Shown here: in pieces, positions 29,035 through 36,368 of the stretch
Layout: each line of letters opens with the position of its first letter
How positions within the stretch are numbered: position 1 is the stretch's first letter
Assembly (NCBI RefSeq): GCF_004358755.1
Contig: NZ_SMZY01000001.1
Coordinates: forward strand, 310,001 to 374,000
Length of the DNA: 64,000 bases
Direction of reading: 5' to 3'
Origin: Peribacillus frigoritolerans
GTDB lineage: Bacteria > Bacillota > Bacilli > Bacillales > Bacillaceae
Made by a program: the position numbers and the translations under genes
Notes under the pieces: model-generated
Databases searched by the model: none
What the model was told of the DNA's origin: nothing
What the model saw: only the letters and a program-made list of their open reading frames with translations

Positions 29035-29187
29035 GACAAGAAAGTACAAAATTTTCCGCTTCGATGGCGAGCGGAATCGCTCAGGCTCCTCGTCCAGTAC
29101 GGAGTATTCGGAAACAGCGCCTTTTCTGCCGGATCCTTATCTGTCATGCCTGCGCTAAACGGGCGGCGCTCTCGCTTTTCTTACGTC
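29035..29187. repeat. Intergenic repeat, copy A
   Basis: About 150 bases alignable along their length to 32005-32158. Both copies share AACAGCGCCTTT, CTGCCGGA, CTTAT and GCCTGCGCTAAACGG blocks, with AAGAAA at one end and CTTA at the other forming short terminal inverted repeats. No coding capacity of its own. It resembles the small structured intergenic repeats common in Bacillaceae. Confidence 0.75.
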
Positions 29188-29275
29188 AGTCTTTGTGACT
29201 GTTTTAAAGCGTTTAACAAGAATAGGGAAGTTGAATCATATGCTAATAATAACCAAAAGCCAGGGAGGAATCAGG

Positions 29276-30415
29276 ATGAAAGTCAGAGCAGAAAAAAACA
29301 CAACCTTAAAGGAGCTCGCGAGTATTTTAAACGTTCATGAGCAGCTGCTATTTGATTCAAATCCTCATTTGAAAACAACGTTTATAAAGTCCGGTGAAAC
29401 ATTCCATATCCCTTTTACTGGAAAATTTAAATGTCACATTTCGTCCACTTCCAAAGAGACACCAGTAAGGAATATAATAGACTTTTATGAGGGGCATGAT
29501 TCTTTACCTCAATCATCAGAGTTTATCCAAATAAAACGGGCATATGATTACAATGTTCTTCTTGAAGATCTGGCAAAAGTAACGGAAGCCTTTCCTTTTA
29601 TAGAGAAACGAACCATTGGATACAGCGTACTAGGCCTTCCTATATATGAACTTTTGATTGGAACCGGCACAAAGAAGGTTCACATGAATGGATCGTTTCA
29701 TGCAAATGAATGGATTACAACATCTGTTTTAATGTGCTGGCTTCATGAGTATTTGGAAGCAGTTGTAGATGGAGGCGCATTTGAAGGGCACGCTGCGATG
29801 GAACTATATCAAAATACGTCTTTATCTTTTGTTCCGATGGTTAACCCGGATGGGGTGCAGCTGGTAATCAATGGACTGCCTGCTGAGCATTCTCATTATC
29901 AATCCGTTCTGTTTATGAATAACAACAGTTTAGATTTTGAGCAATGGAAAGCAAACATTAATGGAGTAGATCTGAATAATCAGTATCCTGCTTACTGGGA
30001 GATAGAAAAGGAAAGAAAAATTCCTAAATTTCCTGCATCGAGAGATTATCCTGGAGATGCGCCCCTTACAGAACCGGAATCTATTGCAATGGCTAAGCTT
30101 GCAGATGCCCGTAACTTTGATCTCATAGTGGCTGTACATACCCAGGGTGAGGAGATTTACTGGGGATACATGAACTGTGAACCGGAAGAAGCATTGGCCA
30201 TTGTGACCGAATACAGCCGTCTCAGCGGATATAAAGCTATAAAGAATATAGACAGTCATGCAGGTTTTCGGGATTGGTTTATTTATGAAAAGAAAAAATG
30301 CGGTTTTACCATAGAACTTGGCATTGGTGTCAACCCTCTTCCGCTAAATCAATTTGATGAAATTTATGAAAAAAGCAGAGGGATTTTCTGGGCTTCTTTA
30401 TATTCTTTAAAATGA
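29276..30415 (+). CDS. yqgT: M14 zinc carboxypeptidase-like endopeptidase YqgT
   Basis: 379 residues. N-terminal LysM-like module (~1-48), then an M14 metallocarboxypeptidase domain. Zinc ligands are in NGSFHANEW (His, Glu) and VAVHTQGEEIYWGY (His), and catalytic Glu in FTIELGIG. It resembles gamma-D-glutamyl-L-diamino acid endopeptidase I, which cleaves stem peptides of peptidoglycan. No signal peptide is seen. Start is ATG 29276 behind GGGAGG; the longer in-frame extension from 29195 has no site. Confidence 0.88.
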   Translation: MKVRAEKNTTLKELASILNVHEQLLFDSNPHLKTTFIKSGETFHIPFTGKFKCHISSTSKETPVRNIIDFYEGHDSLPQSSEFIQIKRAYDYNVLLEDLAKVTEAFPFIEKRTIGYSVLGLPIYELLIGTGTKKVHMNGSFHANEWITTSVLMCWLHEYLEAVVDGGAFEGHAAMELYQNTSLSFVPMVNPDGVQLVINGLPAEHSHYQSVLFMNNNSLDFEQWKANINGVDLNNQYPAYWEIEKERKIPKFPASRDYPGDAPLTEPESIAMAKLADARNFDLIVAVHTQGEEIYWGYMNCEPEEALAIVTEYSRLSGYKAIKNIDSHAGFRDWFIYEKKKCGFTIELGIGVNPLPLNQFDEIYEKSRGIFWASLYSLK

Positions 30416-30479
30416 TGAAACAATTAGGCTGACTTAAACGTAATACTAGATGTGACAGATAAGAGGGGAGCATTTGTTG

Positions 30480-31583
30480 ATGAGATTCAGAATAATACTA
30501 CTGGCATTCATAACGGCAATTATATTCACTGGCTGTTCACAGCAATCTCATCAACCTCATGATGTTTCTGAACTTGCAGAGATACGAAAGCCGGCAACAG
30601 CAGAACGATATATTTCTGTTGATTTTCTTCAGGAGAAAAATCTTATTCCCATCTCGGATGAGAATTTCTTTTCAGTTGAAGGCTGGCTTGATAATCAGCA
30701 TGTCCTTTATTTAAGTGAGAATGCAGAAAAATCAACGGTTTATAAATATAACCTCTTTACAGCTGAAAAAGAGAAAGTTTTTGAATCGGCAGCGTCAATC
30801 GTGCAGCTCGAATTGAATCCGGATAAAAACTTAATTCTTGTTCACTCGAGTCCATCGAGCTTTGAGGCTGAAATAACGATTATTGATCAAATGGGCAATG
30901 TAAAGACGAAACGGTCTATTCCTTCTTCTGAGCTTACTTTTTCATGGAGTCCGTCCGGAGAACGTTTATTTTTGACCTCATTTGATGAAAACTGGACGTT
31001 TCAAACTTTTATCTTGAATATGAGCGATTTCTCATTAGATAAAAATCCTGTGGAAATTCCATTTATTCAGTGGATGTCTGATGAGGATGTAACGTATCTG
31101 AAATGGGATGAAGCGGAACCTCAATTAACAGCTCCTTTATATAAGCATTCATTAGTGAGTAAGAAAGAAGTTTTGATTGATGAACATATTATTACTCACG
31201 CGAATTTTAAAGACCTTTCATTTGCTGTTGTAGTTGAGAATGAAGAAGAACCGGTTGGTTCTTATACTTTTTATGATGGTAATTACGAGAATTACATCTA
31301 TTCTTTTGATGAAGAACTGCTGCCGCTATACTCGGAATGGCTTGTGCCTGAATTTGATTATTCAAGCAGAAGCGGCCTGTTTTATACATTTGTTCCAGCA
31401 GAAGATAATAAATTTAATTTAACATCCGTTGATCCTAAAAATAAAAAAACAGAGATTGTGTTAAAAAATATTGATAACAGTGAAATCAAACTTTCTCCCA
31501 ACGGTGAACTGGCCTTGTACGGCTCCTATTTAGAAAAGGTAATTAACTTGAAAGACCCCGAAATTAAAAGTATTGTTAAGTGA
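30480..31583 (+). CDS. yqgU: YqgU-like lipoprotein
   Basis: About 367 residues. Lipobox FTGC gives a lipidated Cys19 when ATG 30480 is used; GGGGAG is nine bases upstream, while TTGs at 30474 and 30477 are closer. The mature part has repeated beta-propeller-like blades (ELNPDKNLILVHSS, FSWSPSGERLFLTS, KLSPNGELALYGS). Function unknown; membrane-anchored outside the cell. Next to yqgT and yqgV as in B. subtilis. Confidence 0.82.
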   Translation: MRFRIILLAFITAIIFTGCSQQSHQPHDVSELAEIRKPATAERYISVDFLQEKNLIPISDENFFSVEGWLDNQHVLYLSENAEKSTVYKYNLFTAEKEKVFESAASIVQLELNPDKNLILVHSSPSSFEAEITIIDQMGNVKTKRSIPSSELTFSWSPSGERLFLTSFDENWTFQTFILNMSDFSLDKNPVEIPFIQWMSDEDVTYLKWDEAEPQLTAPLYKHSLVSKKEVLIDEHIITHANFKDLSFAVVVENEEEPVGSYTFYDGNYENYIYSFDEELLPLYSEWLVPEFDYSSRSGLFYTFVPAEDNKFNLTSVDPKNKKTEIVLKNIDNSEIKLSPNGELALYGSYLEKVINLKDPEIKSIVK

Positions 31584-31609
31584 AAACACATCAGGAGGCG
31601 GTAGAGTAT

Positions 31610-31924
31610 ATGGCAATTGCAGACGTAACTGTTATTCCGATCGGCACTGAAACGGCAAGTGTAAGCGAATATGTCGCTGCTGTTCAATCAATTCTTAAAG
31701 AATATGAACGTGAGGGCATAATTAAATTTCAGCTTACTCCAATGAATACAATTATTGAGGGTGAGTTATCTGATTTGCTCGATGTTATTAAAGCCATTCA
31801 TGAATCACCGTTTGAGAAGGGGATTCAGCGTGTGGCCACTAATATCCGCATCGATGACCGCAGAGATAAATCTTCAACGATGGAGAGCAAGCTAAACAGT
31901 GTAAACCGACATTCAACGCTATAA
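31610..31924 (+). CDS. yqgV: YqgV, MTH1187/DUF77 thiamine-binding family
   Basis: 104 residues. Small ferredoxin-like fold with the family pattern VTVIPIGTETASVSEYVA and FQLTPMNTIIEG. Family members bind thiamine or similar small ligands; the role here is unproven. ATG 31610 follows AGGAGG; an extended reading frame from 31580 overlaps yqgU. Confidence 0.88.
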   Translation: MAIADVTVIPIGTETASVSEYVAAVQSILKEYEREGIIKFQLTPMNTIIEGELSDLLDVIKAIHESPFEKGIQRVATNIRIDDRRDKSSTMESKLNSVNRHSTL

Positions 31925-31940
31925 TCAATTCGGGAAAAGA

Positions 31941-31995
31941 AAAAGCGGCTCTAGTCTATTTCTGCTTGCGCAGACTGACTCGAGCCGCTTTTTTC
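31941..31995 (+). terminator. Terminator of yqgV
   Basis: AAAAGCGGCTC at 31941 pairs with GAGCCGCTTTTTT at 31982, with further pairing (AGTC/GACT) inside. Confidence 0.88.
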
Positions 31996-32004
31996 GAACT
32001 TAAG

Positions 32005-32158
32005 AGATAAGAAAATATAAAACTTTGCACTTTGATACCGAACGAAATCGCTTATGCTTCTCAGGCAGTCAGAAACCGCAAGTATTGGCAAACAGCGCCT
32101 TTCTGCCGGACCCTTATTTGTTTGCCTGCGCTAAACGGTCACTTGCGCTTATCTTATT
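32005..32158. repeat. Intergenic repeat, copy B
   Basis: Second, diverged copy of the repeat at 29035-29187, same orientation, about 3 kb away. Its right end, CTTATCTTA, touches the stop codon of yqgW, so the element sits against that gene's 3' end. TAAGA-type termini are inverted. Confidence 0.75.
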
Positions 32159-32330
32159 AATGCGCAGTCGGAAATCCATGATGGATGATAGTCATAAAAG
32201 TGAACCATCCAAATATTGCAAGAGTACCTCCGGCAAAGACGATGCCAAGTACGTTTTTGCCTTTAAACGAGCGGTAAAGTCCGTATGCAGACAGTAATGT
32301 AACTAGAGCGAATATAATAACTAATCCCAT
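32157..32330 (-). CDS. yqgW: YqgW, DUF2759 small membrane protein
   Basis: 57 residues, two hydrophobic segments (MGLVIIFALVTLLSAYGLY and VFAGGTLAIFGWFTFM) and the tail TIIHHGFPTAH. GGGGG precedes ATG 32330. Matches the YqgW/DUF2759 family by pattern and position. Function unknown. Confidence 0.88.
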   Translation of the reverse strand: MGLVIIFALVTLLSAYGLYRSFKGKNVLGIVFAGGTLAIFGWFTFMTIIHHGFPTAH

Positions 32331-32404
32331 TTTGAAGCCCCCTGACGTATGTAAGTCTTTTTAAATGTAAACAGAATGAAAAACAAAATATTCCTTTTAA
32401 TATT

Positions 32405-32863
32405 TTAAACGTTTTCATTCTGTTTGTCGAGGTCGAAATCTACCGTTACTTCATATGATTGAGCAATTTTTTGAACCAGCTCAGAGTCATGGCAGCCGGC
32501 ATAAAACGTCTGATCACTGACAGCAAGTAAATGTTCTTCGATTTGCAGGATGCACATTTTCATCTGAGTGAACTCAGTTGATTTGAGCTGAAAATGGCAA
32601 ACCATTTCCTTGAACAGGTAGTGATTGCCTGACTCTGAAATCATTCCATAGTCAATATAGGAGCTGTATATCTCTGTTGGATGCAGCTGTATTAATTCGT
32701 GAATTTCCTCATAGATATTCTTGGAGATAAATTGATTTTTTAATAAGATTGCCTGCTTGTAACAATCTGTTATCAGTATACTGCCATCTGAATCACAGTA
32801 TTCATAGTCGGCAATGATGTCTTTAATATCTGCGTCTGAATGAAATTCGACTCCGTAATACAT
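32405..32863 (-). CDS. Hypothetical protein, unrecognised
   Basis: About 152 residues, soluble, acidic, beginning MYYGVEFHSDADIKDI. Many Cys and Tyr residues and alternating short strands and helices; no membrane segment or known motif seen. ATG 32863 is preferred because GGGGTGA lies just before it; GTG 32881 is possible. Sits alone between yqgW and yqgX, and reads against yqgX. Confidence 0.7.
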   Translation of the reverse strand: MYYGVEFHSDADIKDIIADYEYCDSDGSILITDCYKQAILLKNQFISKNIYEEIHELIQLHPTEIYSSYIDYGMISESGNHYLFKEMVCHFQLKSTEFTQMKMCILQIEEHLLAVSDQTFYAGCHDSELVQKIAQSYEVTVDFDLDKQNENV

Positions 32864-32952
32864 TTTCACCCCGCATTTCACTCCCTAATCATTTAGTTCA
32901 ACATAAGTTTAGTGTAAAATAGAAAGAAAAATCATGCAATCGGGGTGTTTAT

Positions 32953-33585
32953 ATGAAATGGGAGCAGATGCCTTTAGGACCTCTCCAAACGAATTGTTAT
33001 CTAATATCGAATGCTATGAAAGAATGTCTTGTCATCGATCCTGGAAGTGAAGGCAGAAAGTTAATTCAGCATATTCAAAAAAGAGGAATGAAGCCAATCG
33101 CGATTTTGCTGACACATGCACACTTTGACCACATTGGAGCTGTAGATGAAATACGTGATCAATTTAAGATACCAGTATACATTCACCGTCTAGAAAAAAA
33201 ATGGCTTTCTAATCCGGCAATGAACGGATCAATGGCATTTATGTCACAGACCATTTCTGCTCGTGAAGCAGATCACTTAATCGATCAGGAAGATGCACTC
33301 ACAATAGGCTCTTTTTCCTGTCAAATATACGAAACACCCGGACATTCACCAGGCAGCATTTCTTTTTATTTTAAAGAAGGCGGCTTTGTTGTTTCAGGGG
33401 ATGCTTTATTTGCAGGCAGTATCGGCAGAACTGATTTGCCGCAGGGAGATCATGGTCAGTTAATTAAAAGCATTCATCAAAAGCTGCTTACTCTCCCGGA
33501 GGACACAATTGTTCTGCCTGGACACGGACAAGATACAACAATCGAACTCGAAATGGAAAGCAATCCATATTTAAATGGCTTTTAA
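32953..33585 (+). CDS. yqgX: Metallo-beta-lactamase-fold hydrolase YqgX
   Basis: 210 residues, glyoxalase-II-like. Metal motif LLTHAHFDHIG (HxHxDH), further His in TPGHSPGS, Asp in VVSGDALFAGS and His in LPGHGQDT. It likely hydrolyses a thioester or similar substrate in the cytoplasm. GGGGTG precedes ATG 32953. Confidence 0.92.
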   Translation: MKWEQMPLGPLQTNCYLISNAMKECLVIDPGSEGRKLIQHIQKRGMKPIAILLTHAHFDHIGAVDEIRDQFKIPVYIHRLEKKWLSNPAMNGSMAFMSQTISAREADHLIDQEDALTIGSFSCQIYETPGHSPGSISFYFKEGGFVVSGDALFAGSIGRTDLPQGDHGQLIKSIHQKLLTLPEDTIVLPGHGQDTTIELEMESNPYLNGF

Positions 33586-33592
33586 AGGAAAG

Positions 33593-34684
33593 ATGATTCA
33601 GCCTGTTATTGACTACATAAATAAACAAGGCGGAGCGATCACATATTCAGAATACATGAATCTTGTCCTCTATCATCCAGAGCTCGGGTATTATTCAAAT
33701 AAGGAAAAGAAAATCGGCAAAGATGGGGATTTTTATACGGCCAGCAATGTTTCTGATGTCTTTGCAAAAGTATTTGCCAATCTGTTTGCAAGGCTCGTTA
33801 AAAGCGGGGCTGCAGAGCCCTTCTTTTGTGAACTGGGTGGGGGAACAGGAAGATTTCTTTCAGCCATGCTCCGTGAATGGGAAGAGATATCTCCAGAGAC
33901 ATTCAAGGTAATGAAGGTATATTCTGTTGAAAAAAGCGGATATCACAGAGAACTTCAATCAGCCAGTGTTAAGCTGAACCGTCTTACATCAATATCTTCC
34001 ATAGATGATCTTCCAAAACCTTACAGCGGCATAATATTTTCTAATGAACTGTTTGATGCCTTTCCTGTAGAGGTTATAGAAAAAAGCAATAACCAATTGT
34101 TTGAAGTGTGTATTTCCTTTAATCAAGAAAATGAACTTGTTGAAAAACGAGTTCCTTTAAAAAATGATAAGATAAAAGATTACTTAAATTGGCAGGGAAT
34201 CAAGCTTTGTGAAGGACAGCGCTTTGAGATTCCGCTCTCCATGCTCGAATATTTAGAAAAGATAAATGCCTTAGCTCACAAGGCAGTCATTGTTACAATT
34301 GACTATGGATATACAAATAAAGAATGGCAGCACCCAGCCAGATATAAAGGAAGCATGCGGGGGTACTTGAGGCATAGAATGATGACTCCGCTTGCGAACC
34401 CTTTTGAAATGGATCTGACTGCGCACATCCACTTTGATGCACTAGAGAAAAGGGCAGCAGAGTTTGGCTGGAATTTGCTGAAAAGCGAAAGGCAGGATCT
34501 ATTTTTGGCGAACGCAGGAATTCTCTCTTACCTTATGGAAAATGGAGATCTAAATCCTTTTGGGGAAGCAGCCAAACAAAATAGAGCGATCAGAAGTTTA
34601 ATTATGCCGGATGGGATGAGTTCTTCTTTTCAAGTATTTATACATGAAAAGGGAACAAACCTTCGTGAAAAAGATATCTATTAA
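33593..34684 (+). CDS. MidA/NDUFAF7-like SAM-dependent methyltransferase
   Basis: About 363 residues. Family markers: YSEYMNLVLYHPELGYYS at the start, the SAM loop FCELGGGTGRFLSAML, SNELFDAFPVE, and VTIDYG in the middle. By family it may methylate an arginine on a protein partner; the target is unknown. ATG 33593 follows AAAGGA; ATG 33575, overlapping yqgX, is the alternative. Translational coupling with yqgX is likely. Confidence 0.82.
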   Translation: MIQPVIDYINKQGGAITYSEYMNLVLYHPELGYYSNKEKKIGKDGDFYTASNVSDVFAKVFANLFARLVKSGAAEPFFCELGGGTGRFLSAMLREWEEISPETFKVMKVYSVEKSGYHRELQSASVKLNRLTSISSIDDLPKPYSGIIFSNELFDAFPVEVIEKSNNQLFEVCISFNQENELVEKRVPLKNDKIKDYLNWQGIKLCEGQRFEIPLSMLEYLEKINALAHKAVIVTIDYGYTNKEWQHPARYKGSMRGYLRHRMMTPLANPFEMDLTAHIHFDALEKRAAEFGWNLLKSERQDLFLANAGILSYLMENGDLNPFGEAAKQNRAIRSLIMPDGMSSSFQVFIHEKGTNLREKDIY

Positions 34685-34718
34685 AAAAGGTGAGCTGCCG
34701 CTGGCAGCTCACCTTTTT
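34684..34718. terminator. Bidirectional terminator before yqgY
   Basis: AAAAAGGTGAGCTGCC, three-base loop, and its perfect complement. Confidence 0.93.
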
Positions 34719-34724
34719 AATTTA

Positions 34725-34970
34725 TCAATGGCCGCCCTGTCCAGGCACCATCATAAACGTTGTCCAATATGTAAAGCCTACGAAGAAAACGGTTAAATAT
34801 GCTCCAAAAATGTAAATATACATGCGTTCAGATAATTTTAAATAAGATAAAAGTACGAAAAATCCAGTCTGTCCGAAGAATAATAATGAAGTCGTTTTCA
34901 TATCTCCCAAATAAAACATGACAGCAAAGATGCCAGTCCAAAAGCCTAATACTCGGAACATGCGATCCAT
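34725..34970 (-). CDS. yqgY: YqgY, DUF2626 membrane protein
   Basis: 81 residues, three hydrophobic segments, ending TFMMVPGQGGH. MDRMFRVLGFWTGIFAVMF at the start fits DUF2626. AAGGAGG precedes the ATG. Function unknown. Confidence 0.88.
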   Translation of the reverse strand: MDRMFRVLGFWTGIFAVMFYLGDMKTTSLLFFGQTGFFVLLSYLKLSERMYIYIFGAYLTVFFVGFTYWTTFMMVPGQGGH

Positions 34971-35040
34971 ATGTCAATCCCTCCTTTGTTTAGTCCCTAA
35001 GTCCATCACTTTTTTTATTATAATGTACGTCCAATACCAT

Positions 35041-35057
35041 TGTAAATAGCGTTTACA
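35041..35057. promoter_or_regulatory. 17-bp palindrome between yqgY and mgsR
   Basis: TGTAAA-TAGCG-TTTACA, a perfect 6-bp inverted repeat in the divergent intergenic region. Its position, 70 bases behind the yqgY start, suits an operator; no regulator can be named. Confidence 0.4.
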
Positions 35058-35240
35058 TTCTAGAAGTGCCATTTATGTAACAAAGTGTAAACTTTTTATA
35101 AAAAAAAGATGGTTATTCCAAGGATTATTGCTGTACAAAAGTTAAACAAATACTGTACAATAAAATCAGAAAGTAAGAATTGCTGCCGTATGAGCGTTAT
35201 TTTTAAACAAACCTTATACAAGAATGGGAGATGAAGAACA

Positions 35241-35621
35241 ATGAACGAGTTACTTTTTTATAGTTATCCAAGCTGTACATCATGCAGGAAAACTAAGCAT
35301 TGGTTAAAAGCGCACAATATCGAATTCAGTGAAAAGCATTTGTTTCGTGAAACTCCTTCTTATACAGAACTCCAGAAAATTCTTCAGCTTACAACAGACG
35401 GCATGGATGAGATTTTAGCTACCCGCAGCCAAACGTATAAAGATTTAAATTTAAATATTGATGATCTTCCTTTATCTGATGTCATAAAACTGATCATTGA
35501 CGAGCCTAAGCTTTTAAGAAGACCGATTATTACAGATGGAAAAAAGCTTGTCGTTGGTTATAATCCCCAAGCTCTGACAAAACTTTCAAAGAAGAAGGAA
35601 GTTCATAAATCTGTTTCATGA
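35241..35621 (+). CDS. mgsR: MgsR, Spx/ArsC-family stress regulator
   Basis: 126 residues, thioredoxin-like ArsC fold with the redox pair Cys12 and Cys15 (PSCTSC), and C-terminal LLRRPIITDGKKLVVGYN. By family it binds RNA polymerase alpha and controls part of the general stress regulon, acting in the cytoplasm. GGGAG precedes ATG 35241. B. subtilis mgsR (yqgZ) lies at this place. A direct repeat CTGTACAA (35131 and 35153) lies in the promoter region, whose -10 may be TACAAT at 35156. Confidence 0.88.
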   Translation: MNELLFYSYPSCTSCRKTKHWLKAHNIEFSEKHLFRETPSYTELQKILQLTTDGMDEILATRSQTYKDLNLNIDDLPLSDVIKLIIDEPKLLRRPIITDGKKLVVGYNPQALTKLSKKKEVHKSVS

Positions 35622-35624
35622 TTT

Positions 35625-35647
35625 ATAAAGAACACTCCGTTCTTTAT
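35625..35647. promoter_or_regulatory. SinR-like inverted repeat after mgsR
   Basis: ATAAAGAAC-ACTCC-GTTCTTTAT, perfect 9-bp arms. There is no T run after it (CGGAAACG), so it is not a normal terminator. Its half sites equal the GTTCTYT SinR consensus, and the arm spacing equals the site before the sinR paralog at 42470. Confidence 0.5.
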
Positions 35648-35775
35648 CGGAAACGAAAAAATGAGAATACGAGAGTAATCTTTAGAAATACCAAGTAAAT
35701 ATAATATATATTAGGAAATCAACCATTTTTAGCCATTTTCAATCCGCCATTTTCTTTGTATAGTGTATACAAATA

Positions 35776-35791
35776 GTTCATTATAAAGAAC
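35776..35791. promoter_or_regulatory. SinR-like operator before the 82-residue gene
   Basis: GTTCATTATAAAGAAC, a GTTC-N8-GAAC repeat with the same spacing as the SinR inverted site of B. subtilis epsA. It overlaps the putative -10 CATTAT (35779-35784), itself 17 bases after TTGTAT (35756-35761). A second palindrome, GTATA-GTG-TATAC, lies at 35758-35770. Confidence 0.5.
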
Positions 35792-35808
35792 GAAAAGGTG
35801 GAGCTGAA

Positions 35809-36057
35809 ATGACAGAAATACAATTCTTTTTAGAGGGCATTGGCAATAGGAATGTAGCAACTGACTATTCAAGTCCAAATTATATTTCCAATGAAATTAG
35901 CATTGAGAAAGCCTCAAAGGATTTCGCTAAAAAAAACAATCTTAAATACATCGATCATGAAATTCTAAACAGCGGCTACCGGGTATATTATATGAAACCG
36001 TCATTGCTTAAATCCAAGCGAAAACCCTACATCTATTACGCCAAAAGAGAAGCTTAA
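35809..36057 (+). CDS. Hypothetical 82-residue protein
   Basis: Soluble and rich in Tyr, Asn and Lys; begins MTEIQFFLEGIGNRN and ends KPYIYYAKREA. No known motif or signal. A good GGTGGAG ribosome binding site and a strong terminator support a real gene. It may be repressed by a SinR-type protein via the operator just upstream. Unrecognised. Confidence 0.7.
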   Translation: MTEIQFFLEGIGNRNVATDYSSPNYISNEISIEKASKDFAKKNNLKYIDHEILNSGYRVYYMKPSLLKSKRKPYIYYAKREA

Positions 36058-36088
36058 AAAAACCCTGCGTACATTCGCAGGGTTTTTC
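36058..36088. terminator. Bidirectional terminator between the 82-residue gene and tRNA-Gln
   Basis: AAAAACCCTGCG, six-base loop, CGCAGGGTTTTT. Serves both converging transcripts. Confidence 0.92.
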
Positions 36089-36100
36089 GCACTTAATGAA

Positions 36101-36172
36101 CTGGGCAAGCTGGATTCGAACCAGCGCATGACGGAGTCAAAGTCCGTTGCCTTACCGCTTGGCTATAGCCCA
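36101..36172 (-). tRNA. tRNA-Gln (anticodon UUG)
   Basis: 72 bases on the reverse strand. D arm GCCAAGCGGTAAGGC, anticodon loop CTTTGAC with UUG, T arm GCTGG-TTCGAAT-CCAGC, discriminator G, no encoded CCA. The acceptor stem is TGGGCTA against TTGCCCA, leaving a U-U mismatch at the 6-67 pair; all other stems pair. Bacillus has a tRNA-Gln near this place. Confidence 0.95.
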
Positions 36173-36291
36173 ATGAAAACCTTTATTCATTTTTGACAAA
36201 ACAAGCAAAATTATACGATAAGCCGTGAAATTTTTATTTTATCTGGCAGATTATGAAATTATCAGACGGGAAAACGACTAAAATGGTTGAA

Positions 36292-36304
36292 AAAACTGCA
36301 TTTT
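36292..36304 (+). promoter_or_regulatory. ComK AT-box before comGA
   Basis: AAAA-CTGCA-TTTT, a perfect AAAA-N5-TTTT box, 65 bases before comGA. A partner box at helical spacing is not clear (GAAATTTTTATTTT near 36227 is the best candidate). Confidence 0.6.
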
Positions 36305-36368
36305 TAGGATGTGCATTCTAAACGGAAATCAAGTACGCTTTCACTAATTGAACAGAAAGGAGGATGTC

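Noticed and set aside
29014-29340. 108-residue reading frame starting in the yqgS terminator and crossing repeat A.
   Set aside because: It is made of the terminator, the repeat and the yqgT start in another frame.
32025-32297. 90-residue forward reading frame across repeat B and yqgW.
   Set aside because: It runs through the repeat and antisense to yqgW, with no start site.
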